This document shows, piece after piece, positions 22,653-35,227 of a stretch of DNA of 36,254 nt. Source of the stretch: an uncultured Prevotella sp. (GTDB lineage: Bacteria; Bacteroidota; Bacteroidia; Bacteroidales; Bacteroidaceae); contig CAKQCV010000021.1 of NCBI GenBank assembly GCA_934217675.1, positions 1 through 36,254 on the forward strand, in the 5' to 3' direction. The notes beneath the pieces were generated by a model. That model saw only the letters and a list, made by a program, of their open reading frames with translations. It made no database searches and was not told where the DNA came from. The stretch's first letter is position 1; each line of letters starts with the position of its first letter. Position numbers and translations under genes: made by a program.

Positions 22653-25052
22653 TCAAACACAAATCTTCAAAATCACAGAGAAACGACTTCCTTTTCCCTT
22701 TTCGGATTTTACATCAATCAAACCATTCAACCGCTCAACTATGGCTTTAGAAATTGACAAACCAAGACCTGTTCCTTGACGATACTTATCAGATTTATAA
22801 AATCTGTCAAATACAAGTTTCTGCTCCGCTGGAGTCAATCCAATACCGGTATCTTCCACATACATCTCAACTTCATTTTTCACTTTGTCATAATTACATC
22901 CCAAAACGACAGAACCTTCTTTTGTAAACTTACCAGCATTTGTTATAAAATTGCTAAGCACTTGCTGTAATCTTCCCTCATCAACGTATATATATGGATT
23001 ACTTTCACAAGCATGTTCTATATATTGTAAATGCTTTGGCATTTGTAAACGAGTAGCATTGAAGACATCATCCAAAACTGTATTGACTGGAATTTTCTTG
23101 AAATCGAACTCCATCTTGCCAGATTCTATACGTGATATATCAAGCACATCACTTATAAGTCTTAGCAACATATTGGTATTTTTGTTTATATCTTTTATAA
23201 ACATATGCTTGTCTTCATCAGTAAGAGTGTCACCTTCGTCTGCAATAAGAGTAGAATATCCAACAATTGCATTCAACGGTGTTCTAATTTCGTGGCTCAT
23301 ATTAGCAAGGAACGACTGCTTCAGTTCTGCCTCTTTCGAAAGTTTTCTTGCCTCCTCTGCAAGTTTCTCTCCCTCTATCGCTTTGCGACGTGCATCGTCA
23401 AGTTCCTGTTCATATTTTTTTATATCCGAAATATCTATCATCAATCCCATTATTTTCTTCTTGCCCTTAACCTCTATCGTTGTGCTGCGAACTTCCCACC
23501 ACATTTTCTTTCCTGTTCCGAAGTCTGATTCGAACTGAAATTTATGACGTCCTATATTTTTTTGCGCTTTCATAGACTTCAGATATTCATCACGGTATTC
23601 CGGCTCTACAAACCATAGATTTTGATAACCATTAATATTCCATTGCTTTTTTTCTATTCCCATATCACGGAAAAAAGCATCCGCGATATGTGCCTGTCCT
23701 TCTTTTATAACCCAAGCATAAGTTTTGCTTCCCAACACAGCAAGTTTCATATTTTCCTGTTCTTCTTTCAGTTTACCGTATGCTATTATTTTTGCATTTT
23801 GTTCCTTTCTATACATTATCGTAAAATAAACAAGAAGTATCAACACTAATACTATGGAACAATACATAAAAGAATAATAAACAACAGGATGCCTCAAGCT
23901 ATACGGCATATTGACAATCTTAATATCTTCAGGAAGCGAATTGAAGAAATCTGCATTCAATCTGTCGTTATGCGAATTCCAGTCCACGATGTATTCCTTT
24001 TTCGGCACCTTTATAGCTATATTGCCAGCCTTGACACTATCTACAAGAATCTTTCGCACAATCTCAGCCTCATCTACAGCTGTTGTTTGCCATGTCGTAA
24101 AATATCCTCCAAATACACAAATCCTATTATTCATTTCAAAGTTCTCGTCTATTGCTGTGAAAATTTCAAATGGATACATGTTTAGAATAGCCTTCGATCC
24201 TGTTTCATTTTTTAGAATTAAATAACGAAAATCATCACTAAACTTACCCATCATAAAGAAATAGTTCTGTGAACCAATAACCTTACGGTCTGCCATATCT
24301 CCACACGATTCTTGCTCTATATCCTTTCTTCGCGCCATAACTTCCTCGTCATTTGCCATTCTCTCTGAATGACGAAGAGATATAGAACAGATTGCCAAAG
24401 AATCTGCAATTGCTGTCTTTATTTTTTTCAATGGATATTTCCAATGTATATTGTTTACAACATCCGGATTCTTTGCAAGCTGACTGTCAATTAATGCTGC
24501 AGTTTTGCGATCAAGGAAAGAGTCGTCTATCTGAGTAATAATCTTGTTACAATGCAATATTCTCTTAATAAATTTCATATTTGCAACAATGTCTATACTA
24601 TCGTATAATCCTGTCACATTATTGTAAGGTTTATAAGATGCCAGCAAATCCCAATTAGGATATCGCACAGCTCCAAAAACTATCGGCTTTTTCCTAAGTA
24701 AAGGATTATGAGTGGCAAGAAGCGAATATGTAGCCTGGTCTCCATTTACAACGATTAAATCTACATCGTTTTTCTTGGCATGAGAATTTACGACAGAATC
24801 AAGTCGCGATATTTCATCTTTAGAATTATATTTTTCACAATTCAAATAAAAATACGACACATTGGCTTTTAGTCCTTCTTTACCTAATGCTTTTGAGAAA
24901 CTTTTATTATATCTTTCGTATGGCACATACCCCTTCTGATTTGAATGTATTACCAAGATATTATACTTTTTCTTGTCCACCATGCCACATGATACAATCA
25001 TGAAGCAAGCCATAAAGCAAATAATCAAATAATTTATTCTAATGCGCATCAT
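22653..25052 (-). CDS. Membrane histidine kinase with substrate-binding-protein-like sensor and PAS domain
   Basis: A 799-residue sensor kinase. The N-terminus is hydrophobic with a lipobox-like IVSC (Cys22). Residues of about 30-360 resemble the ABC-type substrate-binding (ABC_sub_bind) fold (YNILVIHSNQKGYVPYE, DLIVVNGDQATY), placed in the periplasm. One membrane helix follows (about 391-413), then a PAS domain (about 435-545), a coiled linker, HisKA with the phospho-acceptor His587 (SHEIRTPLN) and HATPase_c (FITNAGKF, VEDTGIGL, GTGLGLS). No receiver or DNA-binding domain is attached and no response regulator is nearby. The start is set 10 bp after the TonB-receptor stop, so the two genes are probably co-transcribed. 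Confidence 0.88.
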   Translation of the reverse strand: MMRIRINYLIICFMACFMIVSCGMVDKKKYNILVIHSNQKGYVPYERYNKSFSKALGKEGLKANVSYFYLNCEKYNSKDEISRLDSVVNSHAKKNDVDLIVVNGDQATYSLLATHNPLLRKKPIVFGAVRYPNWDLLASYKPYNNVTGLYDSIDIVANMKFIKRILHCNKIITQIDDSFLDRKTAALIDSQLAKNPDVVNNIHWKYPLKKIKTAIADSLAICSISLRHSERMANDEEVMARRKDIEQESCGDMADRKVIGSQNYFFMMGKFSDDFRYLILKNETGSKAILNMYPFEIFTAIDENFEMNNRICVFGGYFTTWQTTAVDEAEIVRKILVDSVKAGNIAIKVPKKEYIVDWNSHNDRLNADFFNSLPEDIKIVNMPYSLRHPVVYYSFMYCSIVLVLILLVYFTIMYRKEQNAKIIAYGKLKEEQENMKLAVLGSKTYAWVIKEGQAHIADAFFRDMGIEKKQWNINGYQNLWFVEPEYRDEYLKSMKAQKNIGRHKFQFESDFGTGKKMWWEVRSTTIEVKGKKKIMGLMIDISDIKKYEQELDDARRKAIEGEKLAEEARKLSKEAELKQSFLANMSHEIRTPLNAIVGYSTLIADEGDTLTDEDKHMFIKDINKNTNMLLRLISDVLDISRIESGKMEFDFKKIPVNTVLDDVFNATRLQMPKHLQYIEHACESNPYIYVDEGRLQQVLSNFITNAGKFTKEGSVVLGCNYDKVKNEVEMYVEDTGIGLTPAEQKLVFDRFYKSDKYRQGTGLGLSISKAIVERLNGLIDVKSEKGKGSRFSVILKICV

Positions 25053-25062
25053 CCCGTCAATA

Positions 25063-28000
25063 TTAATTAAAGATATATTTAATGCCAAGCTGCAACTGCC
25101 AACATTGAGTTTTTATATAATTATAGTCAAAAGATTTATCTATGAGTTTAACCTGTCCATCATTGTCTGTATAACTTGACATTTCAAAAACCGGCTGGTA
25201 AAGAGTAATAGATTTTCCGTTTTCTATAAATTCTTTTGTCTTATAATTTCCCACTTTCAATGGTGTTAATGCACCACTACTATAGACCTTTGCCACTCCC
25301 CATTTGTTTTTCAATAGATTTCCAACATTAAGCAAGTCTACATTTATTTGTAAACGGTTGATAGATTTACCGATATTCAATTTGAATTCTCTTGTCAGAT
25401 GCATATCAAAACGATTATACCACGGTGTATATGCACTAAAAGCTCTGGCATATTTTCCTTTATGATGCTTCAAATAAGGATCCTGATTCACAAATTTCCA
25501 AAAAGCATCACGCTGTTCGTCTGCCGTAAATGTAGTGTTTCCAACCTTTTTGTCTTGGAACAATATTTCATCCTTTGACGATGGAATATACAGCAAATCA
25601 TTAGTATATCCATCATTGTTCAAATCATTGGCATACATAAATGAGCCACATCCTCCATGTTGTCCCTCATAGAAAAGCGTTAGCAGTATTGCATTGTGTT
25701 TATTATACTCTTTTTGGAATGTTACCATACCTATAACTCTTCCCGGCGATTGCAATCCTCGCATACTACCAGCTGTTTGGAAATTCAAACCATTTATAGT
25801 AGGCAAACCAGCCAAAGCCTTTTCTTCTTGATTACTTGCGTTATTATTAACTGTTCTTGATAGTGTATACGTATACGCAGCCATCAAGTCAAGCCACCTG
25901 AAAGGCTTAGCCGTTAATGTTGCATTCAATATTGCGCTGTATCCTCTTGAGGTATTTGTCATGACAACAGCATAATTTATATTTTCGTGTATGCGTTTTT
26001 CTGATGCACCAGCATAATAATTTCGACAATCTACGCCATAAAGTCTTGATATTTTAGTATCATCTATGTTGGCGTCATATTGTGTTATAGCATTGATATT
26101 ACGAGAAAAAGTACCTTCAAGCGTTAACACTGCACTAAAAGGCAATGGCAATTTATAGTCTGCGGCAAGTGTTGAACTCCATACTTGCGGCATTTTGAAT
26201 TTTTTGTCTATTGCAACTATATTTCGAGTATCTCCAGCCTCTGTTGCAAAAAGTTCTGGATATTTGGGTGCCAATTCACTTAGCACCTGACTTGGAGTTT
26301 TCACACCTCCTGCAAGATCTGCCAATAAAGCTTTTTGTGCAGCAGAACCATTACTGCGCGCCATAGCCGTGGCTTGCAACATACCTGTTCCTTCCTGCAT
26401 TTTTGACAAATATATAAGTGGAAACCGCCCTGCAAACAATCCTGTACCACCTCTTATAATCAGCTTGTCGTTATCAAAAACGTCATAGCTAAATCCTATT
26501 CGCGGTGAAAACACCGGCTGTGCCTTAGGCCAGTTTGCAGTATTCAATTTCGTTCCATTGAAATCAATATCTGCTATTGATGGATTTTCATATCTATGAT
26601 TAGAATACCATGGCAAGTCCATCCTCACACCATATTGCAAATTCAAATGATTGTTCACCAAATACTCATCCTGCAAATATACAGAAAACTTATTGTATTT
26701 CACATCACTCAAAGCCTTGTCTTTTCCAGTCAAAGAATAGCAAAGGGCAAATGCTGTTGGTGATGCCCCGTTTTCAAAATCTTCAAGTGAATCATAACGA
26801 TAATAACCTGCCCCATAACGCATAAAGCAATTTGATGCATTTGTCATTGATAATGCCACACCTGCTGTAAGGCTGTGTTTTCCCATTGATAAAGAAAAAT
26901 CATCAGCAAAATTCCATGTTCTGTCTTTTATTCCATTATTATATGCATATTGATCATATCCTGCATACATATAAGGATAATTTGTTCCATCATACATTTT
27001 ATATATATCAATTGCAGGAAAGTCGGCATCACATTTTCTGTTGTTTATATCACTGAATGTGAAACTTGCAGTCAGCTTATTATACATATTGCGCCCGATA
27101 TTGCTATTCAGTTCTGCCGTAAGTGAATATACTTTGTCTATCTGCTGCCAAGTTGAGCCACGAAATGCCATAGAGTAAAGACTCACAGGTTTTGCATTTC
27201 CGTTCATTGATGCTCCAGACACATTATTATCTGCTGTTGATGAACTCATATTATACCGAAGCATCATCTTATGACATTCGTTTATATTCCAATCTATTCT
27301 CGTATTCAGTCTATACACATTGCGTTTTCCTTGATAGTCTGTATACGAACCTGGATTCCATCCATATTTTTTAAGTGCATTTGCAAACCTTTGCATATCG
27401 CTTGCCGTCACTCTTGTTATATTTTTCTGCTGATTATAATTTCCATCTTCAGAAAGACGATAGCTTTGTATTGGCGACGGTGCATTTTCATATTCGCCAT
27501 TCACGAAAAAAAACAGTTTGTCCTTCAATATCGGTCCGCCTAATGTAACTCCATATACGGTTCTCCCATCTTTCCCTCTTGCTCCAAGATTTGTTCCAGC
27601 AACAGAATTTCCTCTCAATGTCTGGCTTTTCCAGTAAGTGTATGCAGAACCAGAAAATTTATTTGAACCACTTTTTGTAACAATATTTGTTGAAGCCCCC
27701 ACAAAATTACTCTGTGAAACATCAAACGGTGTATGTGCAATATGTATTTCTTCTATCGACTCTAACGAAAGCGGAGCTCCACCTCCAGGCATTGTCCCCT
27801 TGTCAAGTCCCATGTTATCGTTAAAGCTTGCACCATCAAGCATATAATTATTATAGCTTTTGTCTCTTCCGGCAAAATATCCTGAGCCATTATAATATGG
27901 CGACATGCGATCTATATCTTCAATAGTACGACTTAAATTTGGCATTGCCATAATCTGCTCCGGAGTGATGTATGTAGAGACTCCTGTATGCAAATCACGT

Positions 28001-28386
28001 GTGTGACCAACAACAATTACATCTGTTAATTCTGTTGACGGTTGCATCTTTGCATCAATCTGTACAGGAATCCCAAGATGCAGCATCACACTGTGTACTT
28101 GATATTTTTTTAAACCAACGTATGAGACTACCACTTCATACGGACCTCCTACCCGCAATCCAAGCAGTTGAAACGTTCCGTCTTTATTTGTTGTTCCTAT
28201 ATATTTCGTCCCTGACGGTGTATGTACAGCTGTAACCTGCGCTCCTATCACATCATCATTTGCATCATCAACAACATGGCCGAAAATTGACGAAGTGGTA
28301 ACTTGCCCTTTCACAGTGAAAGGAACAAAAGCGAACAATAGCGACATTATTATTGCTATTGCAAATAATTTAATTTTCTCACACAT
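25063..28386 (-). CDS. TonB-dependent outer-membrane receptor (Oar-like)
   Basis: A 1,107-residue outer-membrane transporter. After a signal peptide (ends near TVKGQ) comes a carboxypeptidase-regulatory-like beta domain (about 30-115, SIFGHVVDDANDDVIGAQVTA). The plug follows (about 120-260, DVIVVGHTRD to STNIVTKSGSNKFSGSAY) and then a long 22-strand barrel. The pattern matches Oar-type receptors rather than SusC, and no SusD partner is present. The ligand is unknown; Oar-like proteins have been linked to peptide, siderophore and protease-related uptake. The ATG at 28386 is preferred to the in-frame GTG at 28395. It is followed 10 bp later by a sensor kinase gene, suggesting uptake and sensing of the same compound. 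Confidence 0.9.
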   Translation of the reverse strand: MCEKIKLFAIAIIMSLLFAFVPFTVKGQVTTSSIFGHVVDDANDDVIGAQVTAVHTPSGTKYIGTTNKDGTFQLLGLRVGGPYEVVVSYVGLKKYQVHSVMLHLGIPVQIDAKMQPSTELTDVIVVGHTRDLHTGVSTYITPEQIMAMPNLSRTIEDIDRMSPYYNGSGYFAGRDKSYNNYMLDGASFNDNMGLDKGTMPGGGAPLSLESIEEIHIAHTPFDVSQSNFVGASTNIVTKSGSNKFSGSAYTYWKSQTLRGNSVAGTNLGARGKDGRTVYGVTLGGPILKDKLFFFVNGEYENAPSPIQSYRLSEDGNYNQQKNITRVTASDMQRFANALKKYGWNPGSYTDYQGKRNVYRLNTRIDWNINECHKMMLRYNMSSSTADNNVSGASMNGNAKPVSLYSMAFRGSTWQQIDKVYSLTAELNSNIGRNMYNKLTASFTFSDINNRKCDADFPAIDIYKMYDGTNYPYMYAGYDQYAYNNGIKDRTWNFADDFSLSMGKHSLTAGVALSMTNASNCFMRYGAGYYRYDSLEDFENGASPTAFALCYSLTGKDKALSDVKYNKFSVYLQDEYLVNNHLNLQYGVRMDLPWYSNHRYENPSIADIDFNGTKLNTANWPKAQPVFSPRIGFSYDVFDNDKLIIRGGTGLFAGRFPLIYLSKMQEGTGMLQATAMARSNGSAAQKALLADLAGGVKTPSQVLSELAPKYPELFATEAGDTRNIVAIDKKFKMPQVWSSTLAADYKLPLPFSAVLTLEGTFSRNINAITQYDANIDDTKISRLYGVDCRNYYAGASEKRIHENINYAVVMTNTSRGYSAILNATLTAKPFRWLDLMAAYTYTLSRTVNNNASNQEEKALAGLPTINGLNFQTAGSMRGLQSPGRVIGMVTFQKEYNKHNAILLTLFYEGQHGGCGSFMYANDLNNDGYTNDLLYIPSSKDEILFQDKKVGNTTFTADEQRDAFWKFVNQDPYLKHHKGKYARAFSAYTPWYNRFDMHLTREFKLNIGKSINRLQINVDLLNVGNLLKNKWGVAKVYSSGALTPLKVGNYKTKEFIENGKSITLYQPVFEMSSYTDNDGQVKLIDKSFDYNYIKTQCWQLQLGIKYIFN

Positions 28387-28500
28387 AAACAACACAATTA
28401 AAAACGATGAGAAATATTTATCTAATCAATCCATCACATTATTATATTTGCAATAGACAATTTTACAAAACATCACTGCACACACTACAAGAAGTTTCTG

Positions 28501-28533
28501 CAAATATAACAAATTATTTTAACAAAAAAACAA
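28501..28533 (-). promoter_or_regulatory. Possible promoter for the TonB receptor-kinase operon
   Basis: On the minus strand TTG (28531-28533), 22 bp, TATATTTG (28501-28508). It gives a leader of about 105 nt. The spacing is slightly long, so confidence is modest. Confidence 0.45.
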
Positions 28534-28628
28534 TTATCATGTATTTTTATGAGTAAGGAAAAACTTTTTTCCTCTGTAATTATTCTTTTTTCAGTAATTT
28601 TGGTATTATACATTTAATAAATAATGTA

Positions 28629-28636
28629 TAACTTTG
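28629..28636 (+). promoter_or_regulatory. Likely -7 element of the DUF3737-aminotransferase operon
   Basis: TAACTTTG lies 25 bp before the ATG at 28662. The nearest TTTG (28599-28602) is 26 bp upstream, longer than usual. Confidence 0.4.
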
Positions 28637-28661
28637 CAACAATAAAATCAAAATATTTATC

Positions 28662-29510
28662 ATGGAACTAATAAAAAACAAGCAATTCGGTGGTGAGCGC
28701 CCACTATTTGGCACTCACGACTTACACATAGACAATGTTCTCATTACAGAAGGAGAATCAGCCATTAAAGAATGTAGCAACATCAAGGCTACAAATTGTA
28801 GGTTTGAGGGTAACTACCCATTTTGGCATGTTCATGGTTTTGAAATAGAAAACTGCTATTTTGCTGTTGGCGGAAGATCTGCATTATGGTACTGTGACCA
28901 TCTGAAAATGCGCGACACGGTTATTGATGCACCTAAGATGTTTCGTGAGATGAGTCATCTCGATTTGAAAAACATCACAATGAATGATGCTGACGAGGTA
29001 TTTTGGCGTTGCGACAACATTCATATAGAAAACATTAAACTTCATGGCGGAACATATCCTTTCATGTTCAGCCACGATATTTATGTTGACGGATTGGAAA
29101 GCGACAGTAAATATGTATTCCAATACGCAAGAAATATAGAAGTACATAATGCCAATATTACAACAAAAGATGCATTTTGGGAAGTGGACAATGTTACGGT
29201 TTATGATTCAACACTTAATGGTGAGTATTTGGGATGGCACTCACGAAACCTACGACTCGTAAACTGCCATATCACCGGTGAACAGCCTCTATGCTATGCC
29301 AACGACCTGATTATTGAGAACTGCACCTTTGGCGAGGACTGCGATAGAGCTTTCGAGTATTCTACTCTTGATGCCAATATCAAGGGCTGCATAACAAATA
29401 TCAAGAATCCTACATCCGGACACATTGTTGCCGATCATATCGGTTCCATCACTCTAAATGAAAACATAAAGCAACCTGCCAATTGCGTGATTGAAGAAAG
29501 GAACAAGTAA
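28662..29510 (+). CDS. DUF3737 family protein (predicted right-handed beta-helix)
   Basis: A 282-residue protein of the DUF3737 family; its biochemical function is unknown. It has no signal peptide, so it is probably cytoplasmic. The sequence is a series of roughly 20-residue repeats with the same layout: CDHLKMRDTVID, CDNIHIENIKL, SHDIYVDGLES, ARNIEVHNANIT, VDNVTVYDSTLN, SRNLRLVNCHIT and ANDLIIENCTF. This periodicity fits a parallel beta-helix as in pectate-lyase-like folds. Only one base separates its stop from the aminotransferase ATG, so translation is probably coupled and the two may share a metabolic role. Confidence 0.9.
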   Translation: MELIKNKQFGGERPLFGTHDLHIDNVLITEGESAIKECSNIKATNCRFEGNYPFWHVHGFEIENCYFAVGGRSALWYCDHLKMRDTVIDAPKMFREMSHLDLKNITMNDADEVFWRCDNIHIENIKLHGGTYPFMFSHDIYVDGLESDSKYVFQYARNIEVHNANITTKDAFWEVDNVTVYDSTLNGEYLGWHSRNLRLVNCHITGEQPLCYANDLIIENCTFGEDCDRAFEYSTLDANIKGCITNIKNPTSGHIVADHIGSITLNENIKQPANCVIEERNK

Positions 29511-29511
29511 C

Positions 29512-30672
29512 ATGAAATACGACTTTGACAAAATAACGCCACGCCGAGGCACAAACTCATATAAATGGGACAGTGCAGCCGAGAATGACGTATTACCGAT
29601 GTGGGTTGCCGACATGGATTTCCAAACTGCACCCTGTATTATCAATGCTCTGCAGAAGCGTGTGGAACATGGGATTTTCGGCTATACTTTGGTGCCAAAA
29701 GAATATTATGATGCTGTCATCTCATGGTTCAGCCGTAAACACCAATGGAATATAAAAAGAGACTGGTTCATATACACATCTGGCGTAGTACCTGCCTTAT
29801 CTGCCGTTATAAAGGCTCTTGCCAAAGTTGGCGACAAAATAATAACATTGACGCCTGTCTACAACTGCTTCTTCTCGTCTATTCGCAACAACGGATGCGA
29901 ACTGAGTAGCTGTGCACTAAAATACGAAGACAACACATTCTCTATAGATTTCGATGATTTGGAACAGCGTGCAGCTGATCCTGAAGCCTCATTGTTACTT
30001 TTATGCAACCCTCATAATCCATCAGGACGTGTATGGACCAAAGATGAGTTGAAGCGTATTGGTGATATATGCGTCAGAAACAACGTTGTTATTGTATCTG
30101 ATGAAATTCACTGCGAAATAGTGCATCCTGGATTTAAATACACCCCATTTGCATCTATATCTGACGAATTTCAAAAACATTCTGTCACTTGCATCTCTCC
30201 AAGCAAGGCTTTCAATATTGCCGGACTCCAAATTGCTAACATCATAGTGGAAAACGAAAATTGGCGCCAACGTATAGACAAGGCTATAAACATCAATGAG
30301 GTGTGTGATGTTAATCCGTTTGGCGTCATTGCCACTATTGCCGCATATAACGAGGGTGAAGAATGGCTTGAAGAACTGCTCAAATATATCCATGCCAACT
30401 ATATTTTCTTCAAAGACTATTGTTGTAAATATCTTCCACAATACCCTGTTGCTCCGCTTCAAGGCACATACCTTGCATGGATGGATTGCCACAGTCTTGA
30501 TATGCCATCGCATGAAATAGAAGAGGACTTGATGAAGAAAGAAAAGCTTTGGCTCAATGCCGGTAGTATGTATGGCAATGAAGGTGAGGGGTTCATGAGA
30601 TGGAACCTTGCTTGTCCACGACAACTCGTTGAAGAGGGATTAGAGAAATTCAGAAAATATACGGAAAATTAA
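29512..30672 (+). CDS. PatB/MalY-type PLP aminotransferase (putative C-S lyase)
   Basis: A 386-residue fold-type I PLP enzyme. The start MKYDFDKITPRRGTNSYKWD and LPMWVADMDFQ are hallmarks of the MalY/PatB group, which act as cystathionine beta-lyases or cysteine-S-conjugate lyases. The PLP lysine is Lys232 (SPSKAFNIAGLQ), Asp197 (SDEIH) contacts the pyridine nitrogen, and NPHNPSGR (166-173) is the usual phosphate-side motif. An Arg in FMRWNLACP near the C-terminus should bind the substrate carboxylate. It starts 1 bp after the DUF3737 stop, with AAGGAAC just upstream as a weak ribosome site. Lyase versus transaminase activity cannot be decided from sequence. Confidence 0.93.
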   Translation: MKYDFDKITPRRGTNSYKWDSAAENDVLPMWVADMDFQTAPCIINALQKRVEHGIFGYTLVPKEYYDAVISWFSRKHQWNIKRDWFIYTSGVVPALSAVIKALAKVGDKIITLTPVYNCFFSSIRNNGCELSSCALKYEDNTFSIDFDDLEQRAADPEASLLLLCNPHNPSGRVWTKDELKRIGDICVRNNVVIVSDEIHCEIVHPGFKYTPFASISDEFQKHSVTCISPSKAFNIAGLQIANIIVENENWRQRIDKAININEVCDVNPFGVIATIAAYNEGEEWLEELLKYIHANYIFFKDYCCKYLPQYPVAPLQGTYLAWMDCHSLDMPSHEIEEDLMKKEKLWLNAGSMYGNEGEGFMRWNLACPRQLVEEGLEKFRKYTEN

Positions 30673-30685
30673 AGATAATCAATAA

Positions 30686-31141
30686 ATGGAACCTATAATA
30701 ATAAAGAAAAGCATAAAGAAAGACTTAATTACCGTATTGTTAAGTTTAGTATTTGTCGCATTAGGATGTTTTATGGTAAGCGTTAAAGACGACACAAAAA
30801 CACTTTTTGCCGGGTGTGCGGCAATAATCGTTTTCGGTTTTGGAACGCTATTAGTTTTGGCTATTGATATAAAGACATTCAATAAGCCATATATTGTGAT
30901 AAACGACAATCATCTGTCATATTTCACAATAAATGGTTACAAAGATATTAGCTACTCTGATATAAAGTATTTCTATTTTATGAAAAATGAGGTTATAGGG
31001 TTCTATTCAAAGAAACCTACAAACAAGTTGAAGACTGACTTGGGCGGTTTTCCTCTAAAAGAAATGAACATCCCAACACGTAAACTCATTTCTATTCTTG
31101 TCCAAAAGCTTAAAGAACACGGTGCCGAAGAAATTTACTGA
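30686..31141 (+). CDS. Small membrane protein with two TM helices and a PH-like tail (STM3941-like)
   Basis: A 151-residue protein of unknown function. It has a short basic N-terminus, two membrane segments (about 14-33 and 39-61) and a cytoplasmic C-terminal domain of about 90 residues with alternating strands ending in a helix. The layout resembles STM3941-type proteins with a PH-like domain (IVINDNHLSYFTINGYKDISYSDIKYF). It starts 13 bp after the aminotransferase stop and is followed by a hairpin, so it is the last gene of that operon. No function can be inferred from the context alone. Confidence 0.75.
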   Translation: MEPIIIKKSIKKDLITVLLSLVFVALGCFMVSVKDDTKTLFAGCAAIIVFGFGTLLVLAIDIKTFNKPYIVINDNHLSYFTINGYKDISYSDIKYFYFMKNEVIGFYSKKPTNKLKTDLGGFPLKEMNIPTRKLISILVQKLKEHGAEEIY

Positions 31142-31155
31142 TATAGAATACCAAC

Positions 31156-31182
31156 CCTTCACCCTTATTAAAGGCGTGAAGG
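31156..31182. terminator. Hairpin terminator
   Basis: CCTTCAC (31156-31162) pairs with GTGAAGG (31176-31182), and the inner CCTT/AAGG extends the stem. A T-rich tract (31184-31195) follows. It lies between the small membrane protein gene and the convergent HAD gene. Confidence 0.7.
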
Positions 31183-31197
31183 ATTGTCTTTTTCTAC

Positions 31198-31863
31198 TTA
31201 TCTTGAAAATCTGTCAGACAAATGTTTGTCGTTGTTTATCAACGCTATGAGTTCAGCAAAATCATCAATAACATAGTCGGCAGCTAACAATTGTTCGGGT
31301 GTGCCGTTGCCATAGGTCACTCCACAAGTCTTTGTACCGGCATTTTTGCCCATTTCTATATCGTATGTCATATCACCTACGACAATCGTATCTTCTGGGT
31401 TTCCGTTTACTTCTTTCATAACTTTCAGCACCATCTCTGGAGCTGGCTTCACCTTCTCAACATCATTAGCTGCGACAATACATGATATACAATTTTCTAT
31501 GTGCATCTGCTTCACATATTCCAACAACGATGCCCGGCTCCTACTGCTGGCAATAGCCACCACATGTTTGTCTTTCATCATCTGCTTTATTGTTTCTATA
31601 ACATGAGGAAATGGCTCTACCACCATTTTCTTTTTATTTTCCTCAAAAATCTTACGGTATGTCGCAGCACAACGCACAGCTTCATCATACGGTATTTTAT
31701 ACAGCAACTGAAATCCCTCTTCCAGCCGCAAACCTATTGTTTTTGCGCAATTCTCTCTTGGCATTACTTCCATTCCAAGTTCTTTCATTGTCTGCTGCAT
31801 AGTTTTGACAATGAGAGACTGTGTATCAGCTATTGTTCCGTCGAAGTCAAGTATTACAAGCAT
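31198..31863 (-). CDS. HAD-superfamily phosphatase (phosphoglycolate phosphatase/beta-PGM-like)
   Basis: A 221-residue cytoplasmic HAD hydrolase. Motif I is DFDGT with nucleophile Asp6 and acid/base Asp8; motif II is ASSRS (Ser106); motif III is Lys139 (KVKPAPEM); motif IV is VGDMTYD with Asp164 and Asp168. A helical cap of type C1 lies at about residues 15-85, as in Gph and beta-phosphoglucomutase relatives. The substrate is not predictable. ATG at 31863 is used; longer in-frame starts would put coding sequence over a good promoter at 31900-31931 and before the conserved DFDGT strand. Confidence 0.92.
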   Translation of the reverse strand: MLVILDFDGTIADTQSLIVKTMQQTMKELGMEVMPRENCAKTIGLRLEEGFQLLYKIPYDEAVRCAATYRKIFEENKKKMVVEPFPHVIETIKQMMKDKHVVAIASSRSRASLLEYVKQMHIENCISCIVAANDVEKVKPAPEMVLKVMKEVNGNPEDTIVVGDMTYDIEMGKNAGTKTCGVTYGNGTPEQLLAADYVIDDFAELIALINNDKHLSDRFSR

Positions 31864-31899
31864 CTCTGAATGATATTGATAAAGTATATAAATACGCTG

Positions 31900-31931
31900 C
31901 AAAAGTAACATATATAATACAAACTGACAAA
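31900..31931 (-). promoter_or_regulatory. Promoter for the HAD phosphatase gene
   Basis: On the minus strand TTTG (31928-31931), 20 bp, TACTTTTG (31900-31907), about 36 bp before the ATG at 31863. Confidence 0.65.
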
Positions 31932-32077
31932 TTTTATCTGGCTTAAACATTACATTCTTATCGTTACACAACCATTTATAATTCACATTCTTTCAAAACA
32001 TCCCTATATGTTATAGATAGTTACATTATCTGCTATACATCGTCAATTATATGTAATTACACATTATTATATAATAA

Positions 32078-35182
<3,105 letters not shown>

Positions 35183-35227
35183 GTCTGAAACAACAGACAA
35201 AACATACGAATAATCTAATTATCTTTT

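Noticed and set aside
22653..25052. Kinase as a hybrid two-component system (HTCS)
   Set aside because: It ends right after the ATPase domain; there is no receiver, no AraC-type DNA-binding domain and no Reg_prop propeller repeats.
25063..28386. TonB receptor as SusC
   Set aside because: No SusD-like lipoprotein is adjacent and the plug region resembles Oar-type receptors instead.
31864..31986. Longer N-terminus for the HAD phosphatase
   Set aside because: The extension lies upstream of the conserved DFDGT strand and overlaps a consensus promoter at 31900-31931.
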